Below are positions 24,064 to 36,964 of a DNA stretch of 64,000 nucleotides, in pieces. Origin of the DNA: Morinoia aosen (Eukaryota > Arthropoda > Malacostraca > Amphipoda > Talitridae); the NCBI GenBank assembly GCA_030386875.1, contig CM059562.1, positions 67,082,201 through 67,146,200 on the forward strand, read 5' to 3'. A model generated the notes under the pieces. It was not told the DNA's origin. It saw only the letters and a list, made by a program, of their open reading frames with translations, and made no database searches. The stretch's first letter is position 1. The number at the start of each line of letters is the position of its first letter. Both the position numbers and the translations under genes were made by a program.

Positions 24064-24285
24064 GCAGCCCAACTCTACCAGGCCCTGGCTGCGCTGCGAG
24101 CGGATGAGCAGAAGACCGCTAACATCGATCCTCAATTAATCTCGGTGGAGAACGTGATGGAGGCTGTTTCCAATTCAAGCTTTAACACTGGGCGCTGTGG
24201 GGGGTGCATGAAGTCTGCACAGTATGAATATTACACAGGTCCACCTTTGTTTCGAGCGTTTGCGGCTCGAGGCTTCGAGGGCTAA
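24064..24285 (+). CDS. candidate coding exon, unrecognised
   Basis: The frame is open for 73 codons and ends in TAA. It has the most coding-like codon choice outside the LINE: in 24082-24165 nearly every codon ends in C or G. The translation includes QALAALRADEQKTANIDPQ (about residues 6-24), a plausible amphipathic helix, and a CGGC motif near residue 46. There is no ATG at the start; CTCTACCAG|GCC at 24081/24082 is a possible 3' splice site keeping the frame. I recognise no family. The antisense frame is shorter and less biased. It directly follows a tandem array, so a repeat-derived origin must be considered. Confidence 0.33.
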   Translation, partial: AAQLYQALAALRADEQKTANIDPQLISVENVMEAVSNSSFNTGRCGGCMKSAQYEYYTGPPLFRAFAARGFEG

Positions 24286-24915
24286 TGTTAGATGTGTTTA
24301 ATGTATTCAAATCTGTTATTGAGCGGTGAGATCACGGACGGAAAATGTGGCAGAGTTTTCACGTCGTATTTCAGATGAAAGATGAATAAATCTTTGAAAA
24401 AATGAGGGGTGCGAGGTGTTGCCGGATTATGTCGACGATGTAAGGATCTTTTGCCTTTCATACGGCTGGTGTTCGCTTGTTTTCAAGATTAAAGTGTCGT
24501 AATTTTTCTCAGGAGCGAATGTGCTCGTGTGAAAGGACCAAACTGTAGTTCATTTTTTTTTCGTTTCTGTGAAGCAAAATCTGATGTTAATTACCTACCT
24601 ATAAGAATAATTTCAAAATTCGTGAAGTATTATGACATATTCTTAGAAACGATATTTCGCCTTGCTCCGCGGAGATTCAATAAGTACTGTTATTGCCTCC
24701 GCAAGTTGCACTGGACTTGTTTCTCAGCAAGAAATTGAACTCTCAACTTTCTTCATGGTAAAAATATCCTTCCGTCGAAGATGACGATAAAGCAACTAGA
24801 CCATGACTCTATAATGAGTTTTAAGCAGCCACGCACTGAGCATTTCTCATAAGTACTACAGCCTATTGAATGAACAACAATATCAAGTGTATAAAACCTT
24901 TCTATCCAAAGTGCG
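24286..24915. other. no gene recognised
   Basis: Mixed-composition DNA between two candidate coding patches on the plus strand. Short frames only; nothing diagnostic. Confidence 0.45.
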
Positions 24916-25155
24916 ATGACGACTTTCATCCTATGGAGAACATATGAATCACAGAGCATTTTTCTCGGTGACTCTGAGTGGGCGAGACAGCGCTCTATGG
25001 CACAGGTACATAAAAGGAGAGCTGGGATAAACGATCTCTTGCAGACCAATCACCAGCATGTCAGATCACGCTATCTCTTCCATCTGAGATATCGACCTAC
25101 CTCTGACATCTCACTTACTGAAGACAACCATTCATTCATATTGGCACCTCGCTAA
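24916..25155 (+). CDS. candidate small ORF, unrecognised
   Basis: A complete ATG-to-TAA frame of 79 codons, hydrophilic and evenly composed, with RSRYLFHLRYRPTSD near residues 50-64. Codon use is more balanced than in the flanking AT-rich DNA. A CAG|GTACAT donor-like site occurs after about codon 30. There is no signal peptide, membrane helix or known domain. The minus strand is also open (24753-25049), which lowers the value of the open frame. It could be an exon belonging with the patch at 24064-24285 on the same strand, but this is speculation. Confidence 0.22.
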   Translation: MTTFILWRTYESQSIFLGDSEWARQRSMAQVHKRRAGINDLLQTNHQHVRSRYLFHLRYRPTSDISLTEDNHSFILAPR

Positions 25156-26161
25156 CTTATCGCCAATCGAATAGCTGCTGGAAATCGAATACACTTCTGT
25201 TGCGCCCACGATACTATTGAGCCGAGTTATTCTAAGCTGGCGAACGTAGCGATGAAGAGCTTGCTTAGCTTTCCATTTGTGAACGTTCAAAGCACTCGGT
25301 CAAATTGGTGGCTCGTATAGGAGCTCATACATTGAATCGCTTCCCAATTTAGAAAAGCTGCATGTTTCACAGCCAAAATACTTTGCCCAAATGTCGTGTG
25401 CAGTCAATGGCTTAATTTATCATTCTTTATAGTGCCACGCTTCCGAATAGAATTGCTGGTAGAAGAGTTTCAAATTTCGCTCTTACAGCGATAGTTATAA
25501 ATTTCTGTTTGTTTTCCCTCAAATGTGACTACATTCCAAACTGCCTGAGTGCACTTTTTTGCTCAACTGTTGTTCGATTTATTTTGGGTTTATAACTTCA
25601 TTGTGTTCTCATGGGCGCTCCTCTGGCTCACCTTTTGCCTCGCCAAACTGATACCCTCATCAATCTTGTCTCTATACTATGTGAAAGCACTGCCAGATTT
25701 TATTTTTAATTGAGTACAAATGTAAACCATGAACATTAAATGCCGTAGAAGTCTACTGCAACTGTAAAGCTCACCACAGCACTGTGAGGACCTCCATGCA
25801 CCTCACAATGTCTGCATGCGAACATAGCTTGCTGCAGCCAAGTCTTCACTGCTTTACGCGCACTGTGGCACAATCGATACATCAAATATCAAAGATATTT
25901 TTTAAATATTAAATATCAAAGATGTTTGTACACCCCAAAAGTAATTTTTCGAATTTACTCTCATATTTTTTATTCAGCTGTTTGGTGATCTAATAAAAAA
26001 CAGAAACCATTAGGATAAGGCAAATGCGGTAAAAGTTAGTTGTTATATCATACCGCTGTATCGTAGAAATCTCACGGCTAGAAATTTAATGAAAACAGAC
26101 ACACATATTAAAGCAGTTGATTTATTTCAACATGATGTTTGAACAGAAATGAAATAACAAT
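25156..26161. other. no gene recognised
   Basis: AT-rich DNA. AAATATCAAAGAT is tandemly repeated at about 25881-25925. Nothing else is supportable. Confidence 0.5.
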
Positions 26162-26235
26162 TACTGTGACAACATTACACCTCAAACTTTAAGTGATAGA
26201 TCAAATAAAGTTTGAGGTGTTATGTTGTCCCAGTG
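26162..26235. repeat. near-perfect 74-nt hairpin (pre-miRNA-sized)
   Basis: The left arm (26162-26191) and right arm (26206-26235) are 30 nt each and pair at all but about three positions, around a 14-nt loop (AGTGATAGATCAAA). The core arm sequence is ACACCTCAAACTTTA against TAAAGTTTGAGGTGT. Size and geometry suit a microRNA precursor, but the lower stem lacks the bulges usual in old miRNAs, so a short foldback transposon or endo-siRNA hairpin is equally possible. I do not recognise a known miRNA seed. The right arm runs into a short open frame (to 26424) that I do not believe is a gene. Confidence 0.75.
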
Positions 26236-29200
26236 ACCGTAGATCATTTCAGTAAAGTCGAAACGAAAGCATTATTCGCTCTTTGTAATGGTCTAAAGGG
26301 CCTAGTAGAAATTGAGAACTCTGAAGCTATTTTTCTTCGGCAGAAAACAGATATTTTGCACCATGAAGCTTCTATCACATTAACCTTGGTGGAAGCAGAC
26401 ATTGGAGTAGCTCTTCTAATTTAGCAAACTAGTCAATGAATAACGTGACAAAGCCATATAATCAAATAGGTTTCCTTTTTCATTTTTGAAAACTTCAGAG
26501 AAAATTACAAGGATTTTCCGTTCGCAAGATACAAGACCAGTCTCAGCAATAACTGACGTTAGAATCAGTTGGAATAACTGAATTTCGGTCTGTTTCACTT
26601 TATTTCAAAGATAACTCGTTATGGCACTGTTAACATCCTCAACCTTCTGAAAAATTACACGAGGGCCGTTTGCATCGTTTTTAAAATTTCATCATTGTTT
26701 GAGCTTTTTCATAATGACGTTCGTAAAAAATTTTCCAGATCACATTATTAAATAGGATATTTACATTTTAAGCTTAATTACTTCGTATCTAAATATCACA
26801 CATACAGTAGGTACTCCTTTGTTCTCATTGGTTTGTGATTGCGGATCTACATGTTCGGTGGTACGTTATCTTAAAAATTTTATTTACTTATATCAGATTG
26901 AAATAGAACCAGATCTGCTAAGCAAGCAACATGACAAGGCGCTAACGGGCCAATCCATGCACCGCTATTTCTTGGGAGAGGAAAAATTATCCTTAGTGTC
27001 AAATCTATTATATTAGTACACAAATCTGTTGTATTTTTTGAGTGAACAAAATTTCCTATCATACGTTCGTGCACTCAAGCCGACAGCAAATAATGAGGAA
27101 TTCAAAGAAAATACTATTTCACCACACATGCAGTCTATTTCTAGCTAGGGTACTGGCCATAAAGCCCCCGGCAACTTAAATAGGACCTCGCATTTGAATT
27201 AAATTCAACGTAAATGCCTCGTCTTTGGCGACAGAAATAATCGAATGTTTAATAGTAGCAATTATACATTTTAGAATTTTTTTTTGTTCTGTCGTGTGGG
27301 AAAATTCCGTGCTTTAATTCTACGCAACTGCTCAAAAATTTGTATTTTTTTCAAATTGGCCAGAAATTAGGACTTCATCGGTAAAACATTTTCACTCATC
27401 ACGGTGCAGGCGGAGAAAATTACATGAATTTGTCTTTCTAAAGCTCAGAAAATTTACCCTGTGTCTTCCCTAAATACCCGGTTATTCTGCTCAAAAGAAA
27501 CCACTCTAGAAACGCTCCTTGCACGACTTGAGCGCTGCGCTCAGGTTCGACTGCACGATAAATGATTTCGTAATAAAATGCAGAGTAACGAGCACTTATC
27601 GAGAGCGTCGTGATTTTTGCACACCTAAAACGATCGCTTGGGTTCAGCTGTACTGCTGCTAAAAAGCTGTTACCAACACTCTACGATGGCTTCAATGGCT
27701 CCTAACACGCATTAGGAAAATCTGGCGGAGGTTCCACAGTGATGTACAACGGAGCACAGCATGAGCAAAACACGTCACGCGTAAAAACTAAACTTCATAA
27801 TGGATCCAATGAGGCTCAAGCGTACATAAGCGGTATTCTTCCTCGGAAATCTGCATTAAATGTTCGACCTTTAGTTCAGGTTTCATTCCATAGCTGAAGT
27901 TTCTTGGCCGAATGAATGAAGAAGACATGTACGCCCGGTCCGTTGGCAGTGTCCCGGCGCGCCTGTCTTCCGAAGTTTTAATATGCTTGCTTTTGAGGCG
28001 ACGTTCAATGTGTGGCCATGAACATCATCAGAACCTTATTAATTATAGGATCTTGCTTATATCGCTATGATGTGGCCGGTCGTCTGTGTGTTTGGGAGGA
28101 CCCTTTAGAGCTAAACCGCGGCCAACATGCGCCAGCTATGCTCTAATGGGCGCCCATTGATACTTTACGATGCGCCGAGTGATTCTCGAAGGCAGCGAAG
28201 CAGCGTGGGGCAGCACTGCACCGCCATAACGACACTTCCATTCTAATTCTCACCAAAAATAAATTTCTTTAATGCCTATCGCCCATAAAATCTCGAGAGG
28301 CCTTTCCCGTGAGACCTGATCCTTAGCTCCCCTAATACGGCGCGAATAATTGACTGATTTTATTTCCCAATGAACAAAAACTCTAACTGCTGTACGTCCA
28401 ATAATATTCCGATTGAAAAGCTCAGGTCTCATGAACTGTTAGGTTTTAATTTATGTACGAAATTTTATGAATACAAATATATCTATATAACTGTCTTACC
28501 AAAAATTGATACATTGCACTTTTTTTAAATGGGGAAATTGATCTCATGTTAAATGTGCAATCTAACTGTGAAGACGCACCCTACAAGAGAACAAAGTATC
28601 GTAGCTTGCCCTTCCTCTAAGCATTCTGTGAAGATAGATGGAATGAAGTCATGGCATTAATCTTATCCGGCGACTCTTTAATTCCAAACTGAAGAGCATC
28701 CTTGTATTCGTTTTTGGCAAGTTTCTCACGAGCTCTTACGCGAAAACGAGCGTTGCGAGGGCAACATTGGAGGAGACACGCATAGCCAACTCCTGATATA
28801 ATCCCGCGCTGCCCTGCCTGCACCCACTCCCTCAGTATCTCCGAAAGTTAGGGTGCAGTTTTCACGGAGAAAAATGCTTTGTAAATCCTTCTTTGAAGAT
28901 AAGTGTACATTATTGCTCGTCTCCACCCAAAAATGAGCGAGAAGAGACGCTCTCTAATTAGCCCTGACACTTGGGCTCGCTCTGCCTTGCTCTGCAACAC
29001 AACAGCTTTGCTTAGCTTACGCTCACTTGCGTAAATACGGGTGAGCGTACACATGTCGTTACTTCCTTTATTCTCGGAGGACGTCAGCCCTGAGGAATAC
29101 TGTTAAGTTACACCAAGTTACTCAATTCGATTTATAAAGGGAACGATATTAGATTGAAAATATTTCTTGTTTTCGTCCTGAGTAAATTTGAATTATTTAT

Positions 29201-32200
29201 AGCTCACATCCATAAGTGTGCAAAATGACAGTGCCAACCAACGATTGAATGCCACGTCATTAAACTTTTTCGCTGTTGGAGTCATTGAAATGGTCAATAA
29301 GAAAACTTACAGCTACATGTGATGTTAGCATATCAATATTTCTCTCTTCCTAGTTAAATCCTAAACTGTAATTTTGCAAATCAGGGCGTAACTTCAGGAA
29401 AACCTAATCTCAAATACGAATGTTTCTTCATCATAAATCTTTAATGTATTTTTAACCAAGAATATCGAATAAACCCTAAAGCAACTATTGCTACAAAACG
29501 ATCAGTATTTAATTTTTGTGACGAATCTTTGGTCGTGATTTCCCTGAGTTTTTGCATCAGCAAAGCTTTCCACCAAATTACAAACAAGAGACTGCTTGAG
29601 TAAACGGGACTCGAGTTTGGTCACGACAATCTGTTTTTCGAGCTCTTTTGTTTATCGCACTCAGTCCAGCGCCGACTTGGTATAATTACAACAAATAACA
29701 TAGAGGATGGAAGCCCTAACACACGGCCTGTTATGAACGTTGAGGGAATGCGCGCTCTGCCTGCAAAACCTGTTCCGCAGCATGGCTGGCCGGCGAGCCA
29801 AGATCTGATATCGCGCCAAATGATTCTCTTATGCATATGCTTAAACCCACTAAAGGGAATTATCGGCTCACAAAACCTATCATTGTGTGTTTAGAAACCA
29901 AACATGGCGAACAAAATTACCGAGAAATTCGAGCATGAGAAACTCCAAACAAAAAATTGCTGGTGTACGGTTTTACTGCAAATTTATTGGTAATCTATAA
30001 AAAGGATAGCAAAGCATTCATGAGTTGTCATCAGATCGCTTATGAGTTATCCATTCTGGTTTGGTAGCACTTCGTTAATCATATCTATCAGAAGCTCTGA
30101 GTCAGAGCCTATCATCGCCTGTAATTTAATTTCAACAAATGGAAATGGATCTCACAAATCACAAATTAAACTTTAAACAACATTTCTTCTCAAATTTATT
30201 CTTTGTTTATTAAGACGCTTTATGCTATAAATGCTAGAGAAAGATTCACTGTTCTCACAAGGGGACATGCAAGTCTATCACTAAAAGCTGAGATAATGAT
30301 TCAAAATATGATAAAAATCTTGAAATAGTATACGCTCATCTTCAAAACGGCGACAGTTCTCAAAAAGAGTTGCGACGGCTCAGGGTCTCATTGTATTAAT
30401 TTCTGAATTAATAATAAAGTTATTTTTACTCTCGCGTAGCATATTTCAGTTTTTGACATAAAGAATACCTGAGTTCTTGGAACAAATTGGAAAATATTGA
30501 GAAGAAATTTTATGTCTCTCTGTACTCAAAAGGACATGGAGTTAATGCTCGTTCTACATAAAAATACACAACAACTTTGTTCACAAGATTCGACAAATTT
30601 TTCAACCGTACGAGTGATAGCTTAAAAATTTATGAATAATTTCGTTTACTGGCAAGTAATTAGTTCGTGAATAGTTTTATTTTAGGTCAACCCATACTCA
30701 TGGAAAAAACGTATTCAATCTGTAATCCTTGCAGATTATTAATATAAGTGCGCTAGATTTTTCCAGAGGAGAATAGTTTCGTACATGGACTACTTACCAC
30801 ACATATCTACAAGATTCTGTTATCTGTGTATTTAGGAATAAATAACAGAAGTAATCAAGTTCAGTATTCGAATACTCCATTCGTTTACAATTTCACTTAC
30901 GAATGCCTACTTGACTGATGAGGTTTGTCCTAACATCGTTTATGAAATGCAATCCTTTTTCCTGGACTGGAACTACACTAGAGCTAAAATAGTTCACACC
31001 CCTCATTCAGCTGCGCTGATCTTTCTTCCCGTGGTGGCCCGCTCAAAAATTAAGCATTATACAATAATCTACCAACACATAGTCGCAGAATTCGTGATCA
31101 GTTCCGCAAAGCCCAGGCTGGTGATGGCTGCACTCGAGGGGCCGGGCAGCGGAGCACACACCCGAACGTGATGTCGCCTGAGCGCAGACTTTGTTTGATG
31201 CAAACCTGGTATGCGGGACAACAGAAATTGCTGTTCCTTAAGAGATGGAATTTTCATCAATTCTCGTCTAATGGGTCAGCAACACCCATTACAATGCTGC
31301 AGCAACGATAAGAAATACGCATGTTACTGTCGTCTTCCAAGGTGCTGGTTAGATTCCTCTTTACTACAGCTCTAGGAGCGATCGATGCCTAAAAAATTTT
31401 TTTGGGTAGAACTGAGTGTGGGAAGTAGATTTATTAGAATAAAATTAAACTGTATAGAACATGGCAAAAGGAATAAATCAAGTGGCCCATTCTAAGACTG
31501 CTACTTTGATACCAACACCATCAACACCGGCAGCTCTATTTACATTTTAACGAAAAAGGTCGCTGTATGGTGCCATGATTTAGCAGTATTTACACAATTT
31601 GAGTTTAAATGTAGTCATTGAATTTTCATTTCTTTGGGGGTATAATTTGGGTGGAAAAAAATTCAAGCGTATTGTAAACATAAAAAAAGATTAATTTCAC
31701 CATTACACAGAAAATTACGCTTTCAGTTTTGAAATCTTCCTGTCTTGCTGTAGCTCTTTTCAAACTTCGCCTCAGAGGCTTCAAATATCATGCATTTTCT
31801 TTTAGGGACACATTTGAAGTTTTCAGTTTAGTTTTGTAGGGCTTAGGAACATCAATGTATAGATATTTTCATCAATATGCTCATCAATTGTTAGAGAGCA
31901 TCTTATATCCAGAAGTCATGTAGACCTGTATTTGACTCGTATTTTAAGTGTCACTGATATGTTAAATATTACGTAATAAAATGAAAACTCTTGTATACAA
32001 AAGTCCCACCGTTTATGATTCAATTCCATAATATTTGGGACACTGACTATCACGCAACGAGCATCTGTTACACTATTACTTTAACGGTAAATTGTTTTAT
32101 CCAGCATGGAAATCTCAGAAAACTTATCCTATTGTGAGCTTCTAGAAACAAGTCAATTTACTAACTTTAAACGCGTTAAAGGAGAAATGGAACTGTTTTT

Positions 32201-33480
32201 TCTGTGACGTTGAAACCCAAACATGGGACTTCCCCACAAAAATGCAAGCGGCAATTTTTCAGCCAAATTTTGCGTATTCTTGAGTCTATCTCATATATCT
32301 GTAGCACTATCTCATTAAGAAGTGCTTCTACTGAATTGATAAATTTATTGCTGAGCTGAGTGAAAAATAAAATGTGGCACCCAACTCTTCGAACATGTTC
32401 CAAAACATTTAAACCTTGAAAGAAACTAGTGCATCATTACTGAAGCGAGACTATCTCACCAAGCCAGCTTACATTGTATGCTAACTCGAGACTCGGTTTG
32501 CATGCAAATCTCCGTCGTGACCCAGAACTGAGAACAATTAAAGGACGCGCGTGTTGTGGCTGCAGGATAAATGTTTCGTGAGTTGTTTAAACAATTTCAT
32601 GAGCGGCGGAGAGGTGCGTGTGACTCCGCTGCGGAGCCCTTGCTCGTCATTGATGGAAGACCTCAAGTTCGTTATCGCGCCCACCATCGCTCGCCTCGGA
32701 TGGCAAATAACACTCCCTAATAATTCTTTCTCACCCCAAACGTGAAGAAATTAAGTGGAATCTTAATAAAATCGTAGCAGTTGAGAACACTAGGAGACGC
32801 GAGGGAGTAAGCGACTCTCGCATTAGAGGCGATGAGCGAGATAGCGTCCGGGCGACGATGGATGTCTCGACTCTAAAACTGAGCTATTTAAAATCTCATT
32901 TATTTTCATATTCGAACCAATACGATGATCTTTTTTACTCGCCCCTGCAGTGTCTAACTAAAAGGTTAAAATGTAACTCAAATGAATCTGTTCTATTTAC
33001 TGACGCCCGTTTTTTCCTTCATTAAATTTGATCCACGTGACAGGTACTCAGTTATCACTGGAATGTGCCAAAATCACGAATTATACTTTGCCAACATTTT
33101 TTGCAAAATCTCCAGTATTATCAATTTTGCAGTGGCATGAATTTAATGAAATGTCCACTTTGCTATTGTGAATTGAAAATGGTAAGCGGAGGTGGCATTT
33201 CATCGTGTTCTCAAAAAACAATCTGATTTTTGTGTCAATGCTCTGAGTTCCGGAGAATTCCAAGAAAACACGCATCAAATGCCTCCATCTTCCTTTAGGC
33301 AAATACTTCAATGATTTCATGCACTATTTATTTGCCCAACCGTTCGTTTAACTTTCATTAATAACACAGCATATTTACTATACCTCAGTTTTGGAGAAAT
33401 TTTCTTAAGAGTAAAACTGGTAACACGTTCATTACAGTTTTCACGAATAGAACTAATTAAAACCTTTCACCTTCGCTCAG
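26236..33480. other. no gene recognised; long sparse stretch
   Basis: More than 7 kb with only short frames. GC-richer patches at 27500-28220, 28600-29060, 29640-29830, 31090-31180 and 32460-32900 carry overlapping small frames on both strands. One patch has an ATG frame at 27912-28070 (52 codons) with exon-like early codons (MNEEDMYARSVGSVPARLSS) but no credible donor. The frame at 32551-32745 has a GAG|GTGCGT site. None is strong enough to call a gene. Confidence 0.45.
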
Positions 33481-33645
33481 GCACCGGAATCTCCTCACAA
33501 CACCACGTCTCCCGGCCCAGAGCCTCAGCACTTGGCTTATACCCTCTCAGTTCACTCCCGCCTTGCACCGGCTAAATCACTGGACCGATCTTTCGACGCG
33601 CAAGACGATACCCTGTCTTGCCATAAGCGCCATAATTTAGAATGA
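33481..33645 (+). CDS. candidate terminal coding exon, unrecognised
   Basis: Reading in phase 0 immediately after a good 3' splice-like sequence (AACCTTTCACCTTCGCTCAG, ending at 33480), the frame is open for 54 codons to TGA. The codons are GC-rich. The translation starts APESPHNTTSPGPEPQ (Pro/Ser-rich) and then has AKSLDRSFDAQDD near residues 31-43, typical of low-complexity regulatory tails. No domain recognised. A second frame is also open to TAG near the same end. It is followed by a CpG-rich patch to about 33880. If real, this is the last coding exon of a plus-strand gene whose other exons were not identified. Confidence 0.3.
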   Translation, partial: APESPHNTTSPGPEPQHLAYTLSVHSRLAPAKSLDRSFDAQDDTLSCHKRHNLE

Positions 33646-33880
33646 AGGGGCACGGTGCAAAGCGTAATTGAGTGTTAGCTCTAATGAGAGTGAGGGACGA
33701 CGGCCACATCTAAAGCATCCGTCGCGCCTGTTAAGCGAGGGTCGCCTGAGCAACGCTCGGGAACAATATTGTGGCGCCGCGCCCTGCTTTACCTGCGCAG
33801 CCGCGCGTGCTGCGGTGCAAACGCCCGCCATCATCGGGTCGCGATGTGCTTCGGTGCCGAGCGTGTCTATAAAGTGTGGG
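33646..33880. other. CpG-rich patch
   Basis: GC-rich and CpG-containing sequence with open frames on both strands (33637-33834 minus, 33668-33913 plus) that do not resemble known proteins. It could be part of a 3' UTR of the preceding candidate exon, a promoter-associated CpG patch, or neither. Confidence 0.35.
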
Positions 33881-36800
33881 AAACTTGATAAAGTTTGCGG
33901 AATGTTTTGGTAGACCTGTATTGGAAATTATTGGCTTGAAAAGCTCAAGAAACGCGCGTGTTGTCATAATTTTGATGTTTCATTTATGCGTGTCGTAAGA
34001 TGTCTTCGCAAATGCACAAGAGAAAAGCTTTATAAATGTAAGATTTAAAACCTGCTGCTTGAAAATACAGTTCTCATGTTTGACCTGAAAGCTGGAGAAA
34101 AATGAAAAATACTTTGTCCTATTCTGCAATGGAGACTTTGATGACATACCGTCGCCGTACTCAAGACAAGCGAGATCAGCCAACCAACGATATTATGAAA
34201 CCCGATAGAAGTGTGTGCGATGCTGAAAGAAATGGAGTTTTGTAGAAGAAGGTATCAAATTTGGAATAAATCTAGGTGATTGCAAAATATCAAAGTTTAA
34301 AAAAGCCCAAATTTCACTGATAATAGGGTGGAGGAAACTTCTCTTCAAAAATATGAAGTTAAGTATGTAAACAGTAACAGTGAACTTATTCGCTTTTAGA
34401 TGAACCTTGAAAACCTCATTTAAATTTTATCATTAACCATTTTTTTCCCTTTTGAGTATAAGCCACCGAAAACAAAATTTACCGATGAACGTTTGAGAGA
34501 ATAACGAGGCCCAAAAATTACCAAGACGCAATTTAAAAATTGTGCGATCCCGTGTACGTTAGCAAATTAACCATATGTTCGATATTTTGAAAGTAGGTCA
34601 GTCGCAGTTCAATTATTTCATTTTATCTTACTATTACCAAAGTATTTGGAATCCAAGCAATGAACGAGTTATCATACAACCTACAGAAATTCAAACAAAT
34701 GAAGGTTGAACAATGAATTATGTTCCAATAGAGAGTAAACTCTAATAACCATTAAAATGAAACCAATTTTTTTACCCAATTAAGCATTTATTTGTCACTA
34801 TTCTAGTCGTTGAATTGTTTATAGATTTCCAACTTAAGTAGACTTTCTGTGTTGTAGCCCGTTGAGTCATTGATGTATTCCTTTGATATGAAATAATATA
34901 CAAACTTACTCAACAAACATGAAGACCTTTCTAATGAGTGTAGTGAAATAAACAAAGCCATAATTTGTTTCTCTTGAGCAATTCAGTTCGCAATCTAAAA
35001 GAAAATTTCCGAAATATTTGCTCGCGTGATTCTTTGCAACAATAACCTGGAGTACTTGAATTTCAGTGAACATGAAATTTATTCAAAAATACGTTCGACA
35101 ACGAAAACGTACTTGATTTACGTGACATAAGTACTGGTTTCTTTGCCCAGACATTTCCGGCCGCGCTTTACCATTGAAGAAGAGAAAACACATTTATTTT
35201 CATTTTTGTGAAGGCACTTGTAGCTCACGTAGATACTGTTTGACGCTCTCAAACTTACTGTCCTTTCATGTTTTATTTACTGCTCTTCCATATTTTATTG
35301 GATATATTTAGTGAAAAGTTCCGGGTTGCATCAATTAGAGCCGCAACCTAATACTGTCAGCGCCACACTTTATATGGTTGGCTTCAAATAAATTCCGGTA
35401 GCATTGATTAAATTTAAGGATGCTTTCCGGTGTGACGCGCCTAGAATATTATGAAAACACGACTGATTAACTCATTTGAGTGTCATAAATGTTTTGGTTC
35501 TCATGTTTACGATTTCGCTGAAAATTTATTATAAACGTATTTTAAACGAATTTCATTATTGAAGTCCAACTTAGCAATTTAGTACAGCTATAGCTCCTAA
35601 TTAATTAATGAAAAGCAGCTGGTGATATTATTCTCCGGAAAAAATCATATTTTTTGGAAAAAAATGACCAGGATATGGTCTCACCTGATATCATTAAACT
35701 GTATTATATTTTTCATCTGTTTTGCTATTTCTCATACTAAGGGTTTTTTACCTTGAATAAGACAGTTTCGAGAAATGTTTTTTAGCACCTTGTTACGAGT
35801 ATACACGCCAAAAAAGGCATCCAAAAAAGTGAAAGTTGTTGACTACGAGTTTACTATTGAAAGCATGGGACTTTGCTCAATGAACTCAGAATTGCTCAAT
35901 GCTCCCAACATGCAAGGGTCATCATCATTCACCACTGATTCACATACACCAGGACCAAGTAAACTTCAATCAGAAAGATCGCGTTTGATCAGCTCGTGTT
36001 AGAACATATCGATTAAGCCCTTGAATGCATCCAGTGGCCGGCAGAAGCAATTCATCCAGAATAGCCAAGGATATAGACTTTATCTTATTACCTAGTTGCC
36101 GATTTAAGTTAGCAAACGACTGGCATCTTCAAATGCGCGATGTTTTCGTTAATTTCACCACATGCAGCCTTCCAATAAAATCCTAGTAAGAGCCACAGTG
36201 CAGAAACGATGCTTGTTTCTAGAAATTTGTTTGTAAATTTGGCTGTGTAGTTTGCGAGAACACCTGCAGTCATATATCAACCCGTGAGCAGCTTGGCAAG
36301 GAAAGAGTAGCACCAAAGCTTTTGTTTTGCATCACACTCTGAAGAGAAGCAGTGGGAGGTGATCATTTCGAGCACGCATGATGGGAGCTTCTTATTAGGT
36401 GCGGCCAAGCCCTCGATCCCTGCTGGTCGTGCACACACCGCAATCCTGCCACCGCTCGCGCCGCAGCACGCAACTCTTCACCTCGCATAGCCGGCGCACG
36501 CAATCGTCTCTCCTCATTATTGGATGCCTCTCTCGCCAGTCGCGCCTGCTCAACTTCATTTTCAGATCAGTGAAGTCAACTGGTTTTCTTTAGATGCTTT
36601 TATCGGAAGATTTTTATGCTTGTAAATTATTGATCAACAGACGAAGAATTAAACTGATCCTGATGTCTAACCGAGTTCACGATGTATGACCTGAACTTAC
36701 TGCGAATTATTTGGCTTTATCGGCATTTTATATTCTACAATAAAACATCAACAAGTAAATTTGTGAGTGAAAACTGAATAGATGAGCAGGTTTTTTCTCT

Positions 36801-36964
36801 GTGCAATTTAAAAGCGCAATAACACCTGCAATATTTTATTTGACAATGAATATTTTCCCCTTAATTTACGTGAGTTTAAATTTGCCTTCGCCGTATCATA
36901 GGTACATATTCGCAGCATGGATATGTTTGAATAAATCATTAGAATAATTCATCTCCTCTTGTAA
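33881..36964. other. no gene recognised
   Basis: AT-rich, with one CpG-rich patch at about 36395-36580 where a TTATTAG/GTGCGG junction and several frames occur. No frame there has a clear advantage, so no gene is called. Confidence 0.45.

Noticed and set aside
35775..36002. 75-codon plus frame (Ser/Leu-rich) as a gene
   Set aside because: AT-rich codons, no clear splice edges and no recognisable motif.
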